Shown: positions 8,911 to 16,839, counted from the first letter of the stretch. The stretch is 64,000 nt of DNA from Candidatus Falkowbacteria bacterium (GCA_026396835.1 JAPLWA010000004.1:248001-312000), one strand, 5' to 3'. The notes: generated from the sequence alone by a model not told the origin. Translations and numbers: made by a program.

Positions 8911-8968
8911 ATCGATGCTTGAGTATAATCTTTATGTCAAGCATAATGATACTTTATATTCCGCTGCG

Positions 8969-9005
8969 GCAGAGTCTCCCAAAAGGGGGATTCTGCTGTT
9001 TGTTG
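8969..9005 (+). terminator. Hairpin at the end of the rod-shape/CDPS transcript
   Basis: A 12-bp stem with two wobble pairs (8969-8980 with 8985-8996) closes an AAAA loop and is followed by TGTTTGTTG. The T run is weak. A second 8-bp inverted repeat (8915-8922 with 8937-8944) lies just upstream. It is the likely end of the rightward transcript, because the next genes run left. Confidence 0.6.
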
Positions 9006-9054
9006 TGGTAGGGTGAAATACCGGCAGATTTTCTAGCAGCTGAATCTGCTGTGG

Positions 9055-9101
9055 TCAAAAAAACAAATAAAAAAGTGTCGGAAACCAATGGTAACCGACA
9101 C
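9055..9101 (-). terminator. Terminator of the leftward integrase-repeat gene
   Basis: On the minus strand AGTGTCGG (9094-9101) pairs with CCGACACT (9073-9080) and is followed by a long T-rich stretch. It lies about 25 bases past the stop of the gene at 9125-10024. Confidence 0.85.
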
Positions 9102-9124
9102 TAACGCTTGAACTGATATTTAAA

Positions 9125-10024
9125 TTAACATTTTCCGAAGAGATCGGGATAGCTTTTCCATTCTCCGGTATTTTTATAGTGGACATATGGATTTGAGGGC
9201 CAGCCTTCTTCTGCTTTACGTTTTAATCTGTATTCATCATATGATGTAATACAATTCCTCTTCAAGAAATACTTTAAAACTTCATATGGTAGAAAGTCTT
9301 TCTTCTTTATTGTTTCCGGTCTATCTATGTTGAGCAAGTTATTCCAACCAACCCAATCTTTGTAGATTTTTTGATTTGGATTTGCCGGCCACTTAGTTAG
9401 GATATTTTCCCGTCTGAAATTCGTATAGTGCTGTCTTGAGGAAATTTTGTGTTTAGTGACCTCATCGCGTAGTTCTTCCAGTGAAATAATATGTCTCTCG
9501 AAGAAATCGTCAAAAGTCGTAAACTCAGGATAATCTCTTGGATTAGTTGGCCAATCCAGCTCTTGCGCAGCCATCTTAAGATAATCCGTTAAACTCTTTA
9601 TGTTTAACTTATTAACCTTGATTTTAAGAAGACTGAATGGTATCCGTGATTTTTGTGTTGCTTTCGGTTTTCTTTTTACTAGTTTAGTATTAAGAAAATC
9701 TTCCCAGCCTTGCCAGCCTAACTTATGAAATTCTCTTTCCGGTCTCGCTGGCCAGTTGTATTTATTTCTTTGGGATTCGTATTCCGAATAATTTTTGACC
9801 CCCGACGCTTGTACTTCTTTCTTGATACGAGCAAATTTCGCTAGCTTAGTTTCGCAGTTTAGGAAGTCAATCCATCCATTCCAGCCAAAGTTCTTAAACT
9901 CTCTTTCTGGTCTGCTTGGCCATTTTTCTTTTGTTCTTTTAGCCTCATAATCAACGAAGTTTTTAATTCCCTTGGCTTGAACCTCAGCCCTAACTTTGAT
10001 AAATTTATCCTTTTTGTTTTCCAT
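9125..10024 (-). CDS. Protein of five integrase-type repeat units, no recombinase domain
   Basis: A 299-residue soluble protein made almost entirely of about 50-60 residue repeats with the pattern Y-x(6-9)-WP-x-x-P-x(5-8)-GW-x-x-[WF]-x-[DN]-[FL]-L. Clear copies contain WPSRPEREFKNFGWNGW, WPARPEREFHKLGWQGW and WPANPNQKIYKDWVGW, and weaker ones occur in the middle and at the end. This resembles the phage-integrase repeat unit (Pfam INT_rpt) found in front of some tyrosine recombinases, but no catalytic R-H-R-Y domain is present. I start at the ATG at 10024 rather than an in-frame TTG 9 bases upstream. It shares a leftward unit with the gene at 10085-10672. A DNA-binding role is inferred only. 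Confidence 0.7.
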   Translation of the reverse strand: MENKKDKFIKVRAEVQAKGIKNFVDYEAKRTKEKWPSRPEREFKNFGWNGWIDFLNCETKLAKFARIKKEVQASGVKNYSEYESQRNKYNWPARPEREFHKLGWQGWEDFLNTKLVKRKPKATQKSRIPFSLLKIKVNKLNIKSLTDYLKMAAQELDWPTNPRDYPEFTTFDDFFERHIISLEELRDEVTKHKISSRQHYTNFRRENILTKWPANPNQKIYKDWVGWNNLLNIDRPETIKKKDFLPYEVLKYFLKRNCITSYDEYRLKRKAEEGWPSNPYVHYKNTGEWKSYPDLFGKC

Positions 10025-10084
10025 TCTTTGCAATTGTTTTTGAAAAAATTGTTTTAATAATACTTTGACTGTGCAAAATAGTTT

Positions 10085-10672
10085 TTAATTTAAGAATCGT
10101 GAAAAATCCTCATTCATAAACTGTTCATGGCTTGGAATGTTGCCAGAACCAAATGCATCATTCAGGAACAAAAGAAAGCCTGCCGCAATTTCATTATCCT
10201 TGAAGCTAATTTCGCCTTCAATTGATATGTTTAGAATTACTTTACCGTCAGTAATAAAACTGACTCCACTTTTGTCGTCTGCTGTATATTTTAGATCTAC
10301 CATCATTGGCAGGCGACTATGCAAATACAGTTGCATATCGCAGATAGATGGAAATAGATAGGTTAGAAAACCGATTGTACCCTGATATCTCAGTGAGCCA
10401 AGATACTGTCCGTATCTTCCTTTCCATTTCCACATGTTCTCTAAGTGTAGACAATAGTCTCGCACTTCGAATGGGATTGGCAAGCTTTTTAGTTTCAGAA
10501 TTGATAACCTTGTTTTATTCGTCTCTTCTTCAAGTCTATCAAGTTTTGCTTGTTTGTTGCCATCGTCAGCCCTTTCTGCGATTCTTTTGAAATAACTAAT
10601 GTACTTTATTTGTTCATAAATTAAATGAATGCAAATAATTGTCCATAGGTCTTTCTTTGTTAATTTTTTCAT
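10085..10672 (-). CDS. Hypothetical protein, 195 aa
   Basis: I do not recognise this protein. It begins with a basic, partly hydrophobic helix (KKDLWTIICIHLIYEQIKY), then a charged stretch (about 35-60) that could be a coiled coil, and ends in an alternating pattern that suggests beta strands (SFITDGKVILNISIEGEISF). There is no signal peptide. It is the first gene of a leftward pair with the integrase-repeat protein. A consensus promoter lies about 120 bases upstream, and its leader contains a 17-bp inverted repeat. Function unknown. Confidence 0.65.
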   Translation of the reverse strand: MKKLTKKDLWTIICIHLIYEQIKYISYFKRIAERADDGNKQAKLDRLEEETNKTRLSILKLKSLPIPFEVRDYCLHLENMWKWKGRYGQYLGSLRYQGTIGFLTYLFPSICDMQLYLHSRLPMMVDLKYTADDKSGVSFITDGKVILNISIEGEISFKDNEIAAGFLLFLNDAFGSGNIPSHEQFMNEDFSRFLN

Positions 10673-10697
10673 TTACGCTATTTTTTGAGTTTTAAAA

Positions 10698-10758
10698 ATA
10701 TTAGTTAAATTTTCTTAGCCGCTTAAATTTTAAGAAGCTTGGAAAATTTAGCTAATAT
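10698..10758. repeat. 17-bp inverted repeat in the leader of the leftward pair
   Basis: The arms at 10698-10714 and 10742-10758 are inverted copies with a single mismatch, separated by 27 bases that contain a further small palindrome (CTTAAATTTTAAG). It lies between the promoter at 10798-10826 and the start codon at 10672, so it would form a large stem in the 5' untranslated RNA. It could equally be an operator. Confidence 0.6.
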
Positions 10759-10797
10759 AGAAAATACTCACTTTTTTAAGGTGCAGTTAACAACGAG

Positions 10798-10826
10798 ATT
10801 ATACTACAATACTATAATTGTGTCAA
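10798..10826 (-). promoter_or_regulatory. Perfect-consensus sigma-70 promoter, leftward
   Basis: On the minus strand TTGACA (10821-10826) and TATAAT (10798-10803) are separated by exactly 17 bases. All 12 box positions match. It should drive the genes at 10085-10672 and 9125-10024. Confidence 0.85.
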
Positions 10827-10883
10827 CGTATGCTAAATACGCAATTTTGTTGCGGTGTAATCATCTCCCGTCAAATATTTTAA

Positions 10884-10925
10884 GAAATAAAAAAGCGTTA
10901 ATGACCACGAATGGAAATCAACGCC
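10884..10925 (-). terminator. Terminator of the 48-aa membrane protein gene
   Basis: On the minus strand a stem opening GCGTT (10920-10924) and closing AACGC (10895-10899), with inner pairs, an internal loop and a TTCG tetraloop, is followed by TTTTTTATT. It lies about 15 bases past the stop at 10940. Confidence 0.8.
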
Positions 10926-10939
10926 TTTACTCTTTGTTT

Positions 10940-11086
10940 TTATTTTTTCATATCCAAATAACCAAGAAAGAAAAACATAGCCAATGTTACCGTTACGAAA
11001 ATATCAAAGTTATTACTCAATATACCGGCCGTAATACCGGTGAAGAAACTTGCTACTAAGGCAAAAACGACTACCGTTTTACTCAA
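10940..11086 (-). CDS. Small membrane protein, 48 aa, TTG start
   Basis: An unannotated-looking short gene supported by a full set of signals. There is a consensus promoter (11130-11158), an SD AGGAG five bases before a TTG start (11084-11086), and a terminator right after the stop. The product begins MSKTVVVFALVASFFTGITA and continues with a second hydrophobic stretch (FVTVTLAMFFFLGYL), so it should span the membrane twice. The function is unknown. Its promoter lies back to back with the CIRCE-controlled hrcA promoter, so the two may influence each other. Confidence 0.75.
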   Translation of the reverse strand: MSKTVVVFALVASFFTGITAGILSNNFDIFVTVTLAMFFFLGYLDMKK

Positions 11087-11129
11087 AGCGACTCCTGTTT
11101 AATATTTGAAAAAAGAACTTCATAGTAAT

Positions 11130-11158
11130 TTTATATCATAATATTTACTATATGTCAA
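11130..11158 (-). promoter_or_regulatory. Sigma-70 promoter of the 48-aa gene
   Basis: On the minus strand TTGACA (11153-11158) and TATAAA (11130-11135) are 17 bases apart. The -35 box is only 6 bases from the CIRCE element on the other side. Confidence 0.8.
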
Positions 11159-11164
11159 GTCTTA

Positions 11165-11191
11165 TTAGCACTCTTGACGCGTGACTGCTAA
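11165..11191 (+). promoter_or_regulatory. CIRCE element (HrcA operator)
   Basis: TTAGCACTC-N9-GACTGCTAA, which matches the CIRCE consensus TTAGCACTC-N9-GAGTGCTAA with one mismatch. It overlaps the promoter of hrcA itself, as expected for autoregulation by the HrcA repressor, and should control the whole hrcA-grpE-hsp20-dnaK unit. Confidence 0.92.
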
Positions 11192-11201
11192 TAATGATAA
11201 A
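11174..11201 (+). promoter_or_regulatory. Promoter of the hrcA operon
   Basis: TTGACG (11174-11179) lies in the CIRCE spacer, and GATAAA (11196-11201) follows 16 bases later. Bound HrcA would cover the -35 box. The ATG of hrcA is about 29 bases further on. Confidence 0.65.
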
Positions 11202-11229
11202 ATGACAATGTTTAGAGATAATATATTTT

Positions 11230-11919
11230 ATGGAAGAAAGAAAAAGGCTAATATTAGAAATAATAATTAAGGAACATATTGCTTCTGGCTGTCCAGTTGC
11301 TTCTAGTTCTATTGTGGAAAAGTACCATGTACCTGTTTCTTCGGCTACGGTTCGTAATGATATGGCTGAATTAGAGGAAGATGGCTGGATTGTTCAGCCA
11401 TATACTTCAGCTGGTCGCGTACCAACTGAAAAGGCCTATGCTCAATATGCTAGCGAACTAGTTGATAAGCCATTAAGCAAGAAAGAAACTGATTTATTGA
11501 TCGGCGCAACTAGCGATGATGAATTAGAAGTTAAACAAGCTGTTAAACAATTAGCTGCTTTATCTGGCGTTGCTGTGATTTGGGCATTCCATAAATATAA
11601 TGTTTATTACACCGGCATTTCTAATCTTCTGCAGCAACCAGAATTTAATCAACCACAATTAGTTTATGATGTTTCATCTATTATTGATCGCATTGATGAT
11701 ATTGTTGGCGAAATTTTTGAACAAGTTAGCTTTACTCCAGAAATCAAAATTGGTCATGAAAGTCCTTTTGGAATTTTTTCTGGTGCAATTTTAAGCCGTT
11801 ATCAAGCCCGCGATAGAGTTGGCTTAATTGGTCTAGTTGGTCCGGTTAGAATGGATTATGCTGCCAATAAAGCGCGCATTAACTACTTGGTTAATCAATT
11901 ATCATTAAAAAATAATTAA
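11230..11919 (+). CDS. hrcA: Heat-inducible transcription repressor HrcA, compact form
   Basis: Repressor that binds CIRCE and is stabilised by chaperonins in other bacteria. The N-terminal winged helix and the signature TSAGRVPTEKAYAQYA (about residues 56-71) are typical, and the C-terminal GLIGLVGPVRMDYA closes the GAF-like domain. At 229 residues it is about 110 shorter than usual. Both ends are conserved, so the loss is in the middle (the inserted dimerisation region). It sits directly behind a CIRCE element and in front of grpE, six bases away. Confidence 0.95.
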   Translation: MEERKRLILEIIIKEHIASGCPVASSSIVEKYHVPVSSATVRNDMAELEEDGWIVQPYTSAGRVPTEKAYAQYASELVDKPLSKKETDLLIGATSDDELEVKQAVKQLAALSGVAVIWAFHKYNVYYTGISNLLQQPEFNQPQLVYDVSSIIDRIDDIVGEIFEQVSFTPEIKIGHESPFGIFSGAILSRYQARDRVGLIGLVGPVRMDYAANKARINYLVNQLSLKNN

Positions 11920-11924
11920 TTTCT

Positions 11925-12449
11925 ATGGACGAACAAGAGGAACAAATAGTTGATCAGGCAGATGATAATCATGACGATTGTCAAAAACGCTGCGATGAAT
12001 TAGATCATAAATACAAATTAGCCTTAGCTGACTATCAAAATTTATTAAAGCAGACCGCTAAGGAAAGAATTGATTTAGCAATGTATGCTAACGAAGCTTT
12101 AATCTTAGAATTACTTCCGGTGTATGATAATTTAAAACTTACCCTAGTTCATTATCCCTCTGACGGAGATAAGAATTGGTTAATTGGTTTACAGCATGTT
12201 ATTCAGCAATTTAAAAAGACATTAGAAGATAATGGAATAAAAGAGATTGAAACTAAAGATAAAAAGTTTGATCACAATTTAATGGAAGCAGTCGAGACCA
12301 CAGATAGCACAGATAAAAAATTGGATGAAACAGTAGCTAATGAGTTGAAGGGTGGTTATCTCTTGCATGACAAAGTAATTATCCCAGCAAGAGTTTCGGT
12401 TTATAAAATTTCCGCCAAAGGCGGATCCGCCCCTGGCGGAAAAAATTAA
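11925..12449 (+). CDS. grpE: Nucleotide exchange factor GrpE
   Basis: GrpE releases ADP from DnaK. It has an acidic N-terminus, a long coiled coil (about 20-60) and the C-terminal beta domain with DNGIKEIETKDKKFDHNLMEAV. The 174 residues are normal, but the last ten (KGGSAPGGKN) are encoded by a GC-rich palindrome (12410-12442) and look like a tail added by a repeat element. The gene begins 6 bases after hrcA. Confidence 0.95.
   Translation: MDEQEEQIVDQADDNHDDCQKRCDELDHKYKLALADYQNLLKQTAKERIDLAMYANEALILELLPVYDNLKLTLVHYPSDGDKNWLIGLQHVIQQFKKTLEDNGIKEIETKDKKFDHNLMEAVETTDSTDKKLDETVANELKGGYLLHDKVIIPARVSVYKISAKGGSAPGGKN
12410..12442. repeat. GC-rich palindrome forming the 3' end of grpE
   Basis: TTCCGCCAAAGGCGGATCC and its inverted partner GGATCCGCCCCTGGCGGAA share a GGATCC centre. 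The unit is far richer in GC than the flanks, and it encodes the last residues of GrpE before the TAA at 12447-12449. Confidence 0.75.
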
Positions 12450-12468
12450 ATCATTTATTAATCAATGT

Positions 12469-12582
12469 GTCATCCTGAACTTGTTTCAGGATCCATGTTA
12501 ACGTAATTATTACGAAATAAAAACTAATAGGTTTATATCGAGGTAATACGAAATAATGGATCCTGGCCTTCGCCAGGATGAC
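12469..12582. repeat. MITE-like palindromic element (GTCATCCTGAACTTG type)
   Basis: A 114-bp unit that starts GTCATCCTGAACTTGTTTCA and ends GCCAGGATGAC. Each end is a small hairpin, the inner flanks GGATCCAT and ATGGATCC are inverted, and the middle is AT-rich. The design matches the elements at 15145, 22566 and 26247, although the hairpin sequences differ. It sits between grpE and hsp20. Confidence 0.8.
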
Positions 12583-12593
12583 AAGACAACCAT

Positions 12594-12974
12594 ATGAGCT
12601 CACTAATTAAATGGATGCCAATGCTTGAGCCATTTGAAGAAATGGGAAGCATTCCGGCCATCGACATGTATGAAGATAAAGATAATGTCATTGTAGAGAC
12701 ACAACTTGCTGGAATTGATCCAGCTAAGGTCGATATCTCAATTGAGAATGATATTTTATCAATTAAAGGCGAAGCTGAGAAACAAAGTGAAATTGACGAA
12801 AAGAATTATTACCGGAAAGAGATTCGTCGTGGTAGCTTCTACCGCAGCGTTCAACTACCGACTCATGTTTTAGGCAATGAAGCGAAGGCAATTTCAGAAT
12901 CTGGTATTTTAAAGATCATGATTCCGAAAGCGCCAGAAGCGAAGCCGAATAAGATAAAGATCGAGACTAAATAA
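12594..12974 (+). CDS. Small heat-shock protein, Hsp20/alpha-crystallin family
   Basis: ATP-independent holdase that keeps unfolding proteins soluble. The 126 residues are essentially one alpha-crystallin domain: it opens with PAIDMYEDKDNVIVETQLAG, contains the strand pair NDILSIKGEAEKQSE and the family motif GSFYRSVQLP, and ends with SGILKIMIPKAPEAKP. The C-terminal extension is short. It lies between grpE and dnaK, which fits CIRCE control, but the palindromic element upstream could carry its own transcription signals. Confidence 0.95.
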   Translation: MSSLIKWMPMLEPFEEMGSIPAIDMYEDKDNVIVETQLAGIDPAKVDISIENDILSIKGEAEKQSEIDEKNYYRKEIRRGSFYRSVQLPTHVLGNEAKAISESGILKIMIPKAPEAKPNKIKIETK

Positions 12975-12990
12975 TATATTATAAAAATTT

Positions 12991-14880
12991 ATGGCAAAAA
13001 TACTTGGAATTGACTTGGGAACCACTAACTGCGCCATGGCTATCATGGAAGGTGGTCAACCAAAAATTATTGAAAACATTGAAGGCAATAGAACAACTCC
13101 TTCGATTGTTGCGGTTTCTAAAACCGGCGAACGTTTAGTTGGTTTAACTGCTAAGCGTCAGGCTGTAACTAACCCAGAGAATACAATCTTTGCGGTTAAG
13201 CGTTTAATTGGTCGTCGTTTTGATGATCCAGAGGTTCAACGCGACTTAAAGAACATGCCTTATAAGATTACTCAATCTGGCGATGGCGTTAAAGTAAAAA
13301 TTCAAGATAAAGAATACACACCGCAAGAAGTTTCAGCTATGATTTTGTCAAAATTAAAAGCTGATGCTGAAGCTAAGATTGGTGAAAAAATTACTGAAGC
13401 TATTATTACAGTGCCGGCATATTTTGATGACAGTCAAAGACAGGCAACCAAAGACGCTGGTAAAATCGCTGGCTTAGATGTTAAGCGTATTATTAACGAA
13501 CCAACCGCCGCCGCGCTAGCTTATGGCTTTGATAAAAAGAAAGGTCAGAAAGTTGCGGTTTATGATTTAGGTGGCGGAACTTTTGACGTTTCTATTTTGG
13601 AAATTTCTGAAGATACAGTTGAAGTTAAATCAACTAATGGTAACACTCACTTAGGTGGTGAAGACTTTGACCAGATTTTAGTTAACTGGATTATTGATGA
13701 ATTTAAGAAAGATCAAGGAATTGATTTATCAAAAGACACACTATCTCTACAACGTATTAAAGAAGCGGCCGAAAAAGCTAAGATTGAATTATCAACAGTA
13801 ACTGAGACTGAAATCAATCAACCATTTATTACATCAGATGCCTCAGGTCCAAAGCACTTAGTTATGAAAATGACTCGTGCAAAACTAGAATCATTAGTTG
13901 GTGATTTAGTAGAGCAAACAATTGAACCATGTAAAAAAGCTTTAGCTGATGCTGGTATGACAGTTAATGATTTACAAGAAATCATTATGGTTGGTGGTAT
14001 GACTCGTATGCCTTTAGTCTTAGAAAAAGTAAAAGCTTTCTTTGGTAAAGAGCCAAACTTAACTGTTAACCCAGACGAAGTTGTTGCTTTGGGCGCTGCG
14101 GTTCAAGCTGGTGTTATGCAAGGTGATATTCGCGACGTTTTATTACTAGATGTTACACCGTTAACCCTAGGTATTGAGACGTTGGGCGGCGTCGCCACGC
14201 CTTTGATTGAAAGAAATACAACTATTCCAACATCAAAATCTCAGATTTTCTCAACAGCAGCCGATTCTCAAACCAGCGTTGAAATTCATGTAGTTCAAGG
14301 TGAACGACCGATGGCTAGCGACAATAAGAGTCTAGGCAGATTTATTTTAGATGGTATTCCACCAGCCCCAAGAGGAATTCCTCAGGTTGAAGTTGGTTTT
14401 GATCTTGATGCTAACGGAATTCTAAATGTTAAAGCCACTGATAAAGCCTCAGGTAAGGCTCAGCACATTACGATTACTGCTTCTTCAGGTTTGTCTAAAG
14501 AAGAAGTTGAGAAGATGCGTAAAGAAGCTGAACTACACGCTGATGAAGACAAAAAGAAGAAAGATTCAGCTGATGTCAAAAATCAAGCTGAAGCAGTTGT
14601 CTTCCAAACTGATAAATTATTGAGTGAATCAGGCGATAAGATGAAAGCTGAAGATAAGACTGATTTGGAAGCTAAGTTAAAAGCTTTGAAAGATGTTAAA
14701 GATACTGATAAGTATGATGACATTAAAAAAGCCATGGATGAGTTGAATACAGTAGCGCAGAAGATCGGCGCCGCGATGTATCAGCAGGCCGCTGACGCTC
14801 AACCAAAAGCCGAGGAAACTAAAGCCGAAGAGCCAAAGACAGAAGCTCCAGTTGAAGGTGAGTTTGAAGAGAAGAAATAA
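12991..14880 (+). CDS. dnaK: Chaperone protein DnaK (Hsp70)
   Basis: Hsp70 ATPase that cycles on unfolded substrates with DnaJ and GrpE. All parts are present over 629 residues: the start [17 protein letters not shown], phosphate motif [13 protein letters not shown], adenosine motif [11 protein letters not shown], linker [16 protein letters not shown], substrate-binding domain and helical lid, and a C-terminal tail rich in Ala, Glu and Lys. It starts 16 bases after hsp20. Confidence 0.99.
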   Translation: MAKILGIDLGTTNCAMAIMEGGQPKIIENIEGNRTTPSIVAVSKTGERLVGLTAKRQAVTNPENTIFAVKRLIGRRFDDPEVQRDLKNMPYKITQSGDGVKVKIQDKEYTPQEVSAMILSKLKADAEAKIGEKITEAIITVPAYFDDSQRQATKDAGKIAGLDVKRIINEPTAAALAYGFDKKKGQKVAVYDLGGGTFDVSILEISEDTVEVKSTNGNTHLGGEDFDQILVNWIIDEFKKDQGIDLSKDTLSLQRIKEAAEKAKIELSTVTETEINQPFITSDASGPKHLVMKMTRAKLESLVGDLVEQTIEPCKKALADAGMTVNDLQEIIMVGGMTRMPLVLEKVKAFFGKEPNLTVNPDEVVALGAAVQAGVMQGDIRDVLLLDVTPLTLGIETLGGVATPLIERNTTIPTSKSQIFSTAADSQTSVEIHVVQGERPMASDNKSLGRFILDGIPPAPRGIPQVEVGFDLDANGILNVKATDKASGKAQHITITASSGLSKEEVEKMRKEAELHADEDKKKKDSADVKNQAEAVVFQTDKLLSESGDKMKAEDKTDLEAKLKALKDVKDTDKYDDIKKAMDELNTVAQKIGAAMYQQAADAQPKAEETKAEEPKTEAPVEGEFEEKK

Positions 14881-14886
14881 ACATAT

Positions 14887-15138
14887 ATGTTTAAAGAAGG
14901 GATAAGCAGTGAATTAAAAGAGCCAATAGATAAATTTGTCTCAAAAGATGGCTATTATTTAGCTTATCTAGATGGTCAAATAAATTTAGCAAATATTAAT
15001 AAAGATAATGTAGAAAAATTATCTTATGATGATATTGGTTTGAATAGAGCAAACAATTATTCTTGGGATGAAATTGAGAAGGCATTTGCTGAATCATATG
15101 GCGAATCTGAAGAATATGAAAAATGGAAAAATAATTAA
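14887..15138 (+). CDS. Hypothetical protein, 83 aa
   Basis: A small, acidic, soluble protein that I do not recognise. It begins six bases after dnaK and ends just before a MITE-like element, so it is probably expressed with the chaperones. It contains the repeated patterns YYLAYLDGQINLANIN and YSWDEIEKAFAESYGESEE, with no cysteine or membrane segment. It could be an accessory gene that trails the heat-shock message. Confidence 0.6.
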   Translation: MFKEGISSELKEPIDKFVSKDGYYLAYLDGQINLANINKDNVEKLSYDDIGLNRANNYSWDEIEKAFAESYGESEEYEKWKNN

Positions 15139-15144
15139 ATAACT

Positions 15145-15259
15145 GTCATTCCCGCGCAAGCGGGAACCCAGGAGTAAAACGTACAAACTTTAAAAATTAT
15201 TATTCTATAATTAAGGTTAATACGGTAAAATCCTGGGTCCTAGCTTTCGCTAGGATGAC
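15145..15259. repeat. MITE-like palindromic element, copy 1
   Basis: A 115-bp unit with hairpin ends: GTCATTCCCGCGCAAGCGGG at the left, and CCTAGCTTTCGCTAGGATGAC (written in two overlapping parts, ending 15259) at the right. The inner flanks CCCAGGAG and TCCTGGG are inverted. By eye it is about 85-90% identical, in the opposite direction, to the elements at 22566-22679 and 26247-26361, including the AT-rich middle. Confidence 0.9.
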
Positions 15260-15274
15260 AAATAAAAAAATAAT

Positions 15275-15556
15275 ATGGCCGAACAAAATAATCAGCAGGT
15301 TCAAATTAATGATTCAATTCCTGGTGGTGAATATGCTAACATTGCTTGGATTGATCATAACGAGGAAGAATTTCGTGTAATTTTTGGAAACATTGTTGGT
15401 GCTTCAGGAAAAGTTACAGCTAAAGTTGTAACAACACCAGGTCACTTCAAAAGAATTATCGCTGCTATGACAGAGAACCTAAAAAAATACGAAGATCAGT
15501 TCGGTGCAGTTAAACAAGCTGAACAGAATGAAAAAGAAATTGGCTTCAAAGGTTAA
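15275..15556 (+). CDS. DUF3467 family protein
   Basis: A 93-residue conserved protein of unknown function. It shows the DUF3467 pattern: YANIAWIDHNEEEFRVIFGN, then a strand KVTAKVVTTPGHFKRIIAAM, then a helix ending ENLKKYEDQFG. DUF3467 proteins are short, soluble and widespread, and no activity has been assigned to them. It sits between dnaK and dnaJ, but a MITE-like element separates it from dnaK, so shared control is uncertain. Confidence 0.8.
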   Translation: MAEQNNQQVQINDSIPGGEYANIAWIDHNEEEFRVIFGNIVGASGKVTAKVVTTPGHFKRIIAAMTENLKKYEDQFGAVKQAEQNEKEIGFKG

Positions 15557-15684
15557 TTTTATAATTTTTAATTTTGTAATTTTATACTTAATTTTTATTG
15601 TCTTAATTTTTAGTTTTGAAATTAAAAATTTAGAGCATTAACTAAAAATTAAAAACTATAAAACTATAAAATTTACAGTATTTC
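15557..15684. repeat. AT-rich imperfect inverted repeat before dnaJ
   Basis: Almost pure A and T. The left half (TTTTATAATTTTTAATTTTG) and the right half (AACTAAAAATTAAAAACTAT) are imperfect inverted copies around 15620. I see no clear promoter box with a good -35 partner. It could act as a terminator for the gene before it or as an upstream AT-rich region for dnaJ. Confidence 0.4.
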
Positions 15685-16764
15685 ATGTCTAAAGATTACT
15701 ACGATATATTAGATGTATCTAAAACCGCCTCAGAAGAAGAAATAAAAAAAGCTTTTCGTAAAAAAGCCCATCAACATCATCCTGATAAAGATGGTGGTGA
15801 TGAAGCTAAGTTTAAGGAAATAAATGAGGCTTATCAGGTTTTAGGCAATAAAGACAAGCGCTCACAATATGATCGCTTTGGTTCAGCTTACTCAAACCAA
15901 GCCGGTGGCCAAGGCGCCAGCGGTTTTGGTGGTTTTGACGGATTTTCCGGACAAGGCATTAACATGGATGATCTAAGTGAAATGTTTGGCGGCTTTGGAG
16001 ATATTTTTGGATTTGGCGGCGGACAGAATCGTCGTTCACATTCGACACGCGGTAGTGATGTACAGGTTAATGTTAGTATTCCATTTATGGAATCTGTTTT
16101 CGGCGTTGAAAAAGAAATAAAATTTTATAAAACAAGTACTTGTAAAGATTGTACTGGGACCGGAGCAGAAAAAGGTTCTGATGTAGAAACCTGTAAAAAT
16201 TGTCATGGCTCTGGAATGGTTATGAAAATTCAACGTACTATTTTAGGCGCTATGCAGATGCAAACACCTTGTTCAGATTGTCAGGGTGAAGGTCGTATTA
16301 TTACAAAACCTTGTAAACATTGTCATGGCACAGGTTTGTTTAAAGATGATGTAACAATGACAGTAAAGATTCCAGCTGGTATTTCTGATGGCGAAATGAT
16401 TCGTTTAACCGGTCAAGGTGAAGCTGGCACTAAAGGCGGTGGAACAGGCGATTTATATATTAAAGTTTCAGTTAACAACGATAATCGTTTTACAAGAAAA
16501 GGCGATGACATTGTATCACAAGCTACAATTGGTTTTCCTGATGCTGCGCTTGGTACTAAAATTGATATTAATACAGTTGATGGTTTGGTTAGTTTGAAAA
16601 TTCCTGAGGGCACTCAATCGGGCAAGATTTTTATACTAAAAAGTAGGGGAGTGCCGCATCTTAGATCTAATGGTCGTGGTAATCACTTAGTTGAAGTAAT
16701 TGTTAAAACGCCGACGGATTTAAGTAAAAAACAGAAACAATTATTAGAAGAGTTTAAAAATTAA
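15685..16764 (+). CDS. dnaJ: Chaperone protein DnaJ
   Basis: Hsp40 co-chaperone that delivers substrates to DnaK and stimulates its ATPase. The J domain is intact with HPD (in HQHHPDKDGGDEAKF), followed by a Gly/Phe-rich linker (about 73-115), four zinc-binding CxxCxGxG repeats (CKDCTGTG, CKNCHGSG, CSDCQGEG, CKHCHGTG) and the two C-terminal substrate domains. The length of 359 is normal. A terminator follows directly. Confidence 0.98.
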   Translation: MSKDYYDILDVSKTASEEEIKKAFRKKAHQHHPDKDGGDEAKFKEINEAYQVLGNKDKRSQYDRFGSAYSNQAGGQGASGFGGFDGFSGQGINMDDLSEMFGGFGDIFGFGGGQNRRSHSTRGSDVQVNVSIPFMESVFGVEKEIKFYKTSTCKDCTGTGAEKGSDVETCKNCHGSGMVMKIQRTILGAMQMQTPCSDCQGEGRIITKPCKHCHGTGLFKDDVTMTVKIPAGISDGEMIRLTGQGEAGTKGGGTGDLYIKVSVNNDNRFTRKGDDIVSQATIGFPDAALGTKIDINTVDGLVSLKIPEGTQSGKIFILKSRGVPHLRSNGRGNHLVEVIVKTPTDLSKKQKQLLEEFKN

Positions 16765-16781
16765 GTAAAACTACATAAATT

Positions 16782-16805
16782 AGGCCTTAATAGGCCTTTT
16801 TTGTT
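16782..16805 (+). terminator. Terminator of dnaJ
   Basis: AGGCC-TTAAT-AGGCCT followed by a T run. It closes the chaperone region. Confidence 0.85.
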
Positions 16806-16810
16806 TACTA

Positions 16811-16839
16811 TTGACAATACTTAAAATAAGTGTTATTAT
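16811..16839 (+). promoter_or_regulatory. Sigma-70 promoter for the secreted-protein gene
   Basis: TTGACA (16811-16816), 17 bases, TATTAT (16834-16839). Eleven of twelve box positions match consensus. Confidence 0.85.

Noticed and set aside
10739-11059. Rightward open frame of 106 codons
   Set aside because: It overlaps a perfect leftward promoter, a leftward terminator and the 48-aa leftward gene, and the predicted protein has no SD and a random composition.
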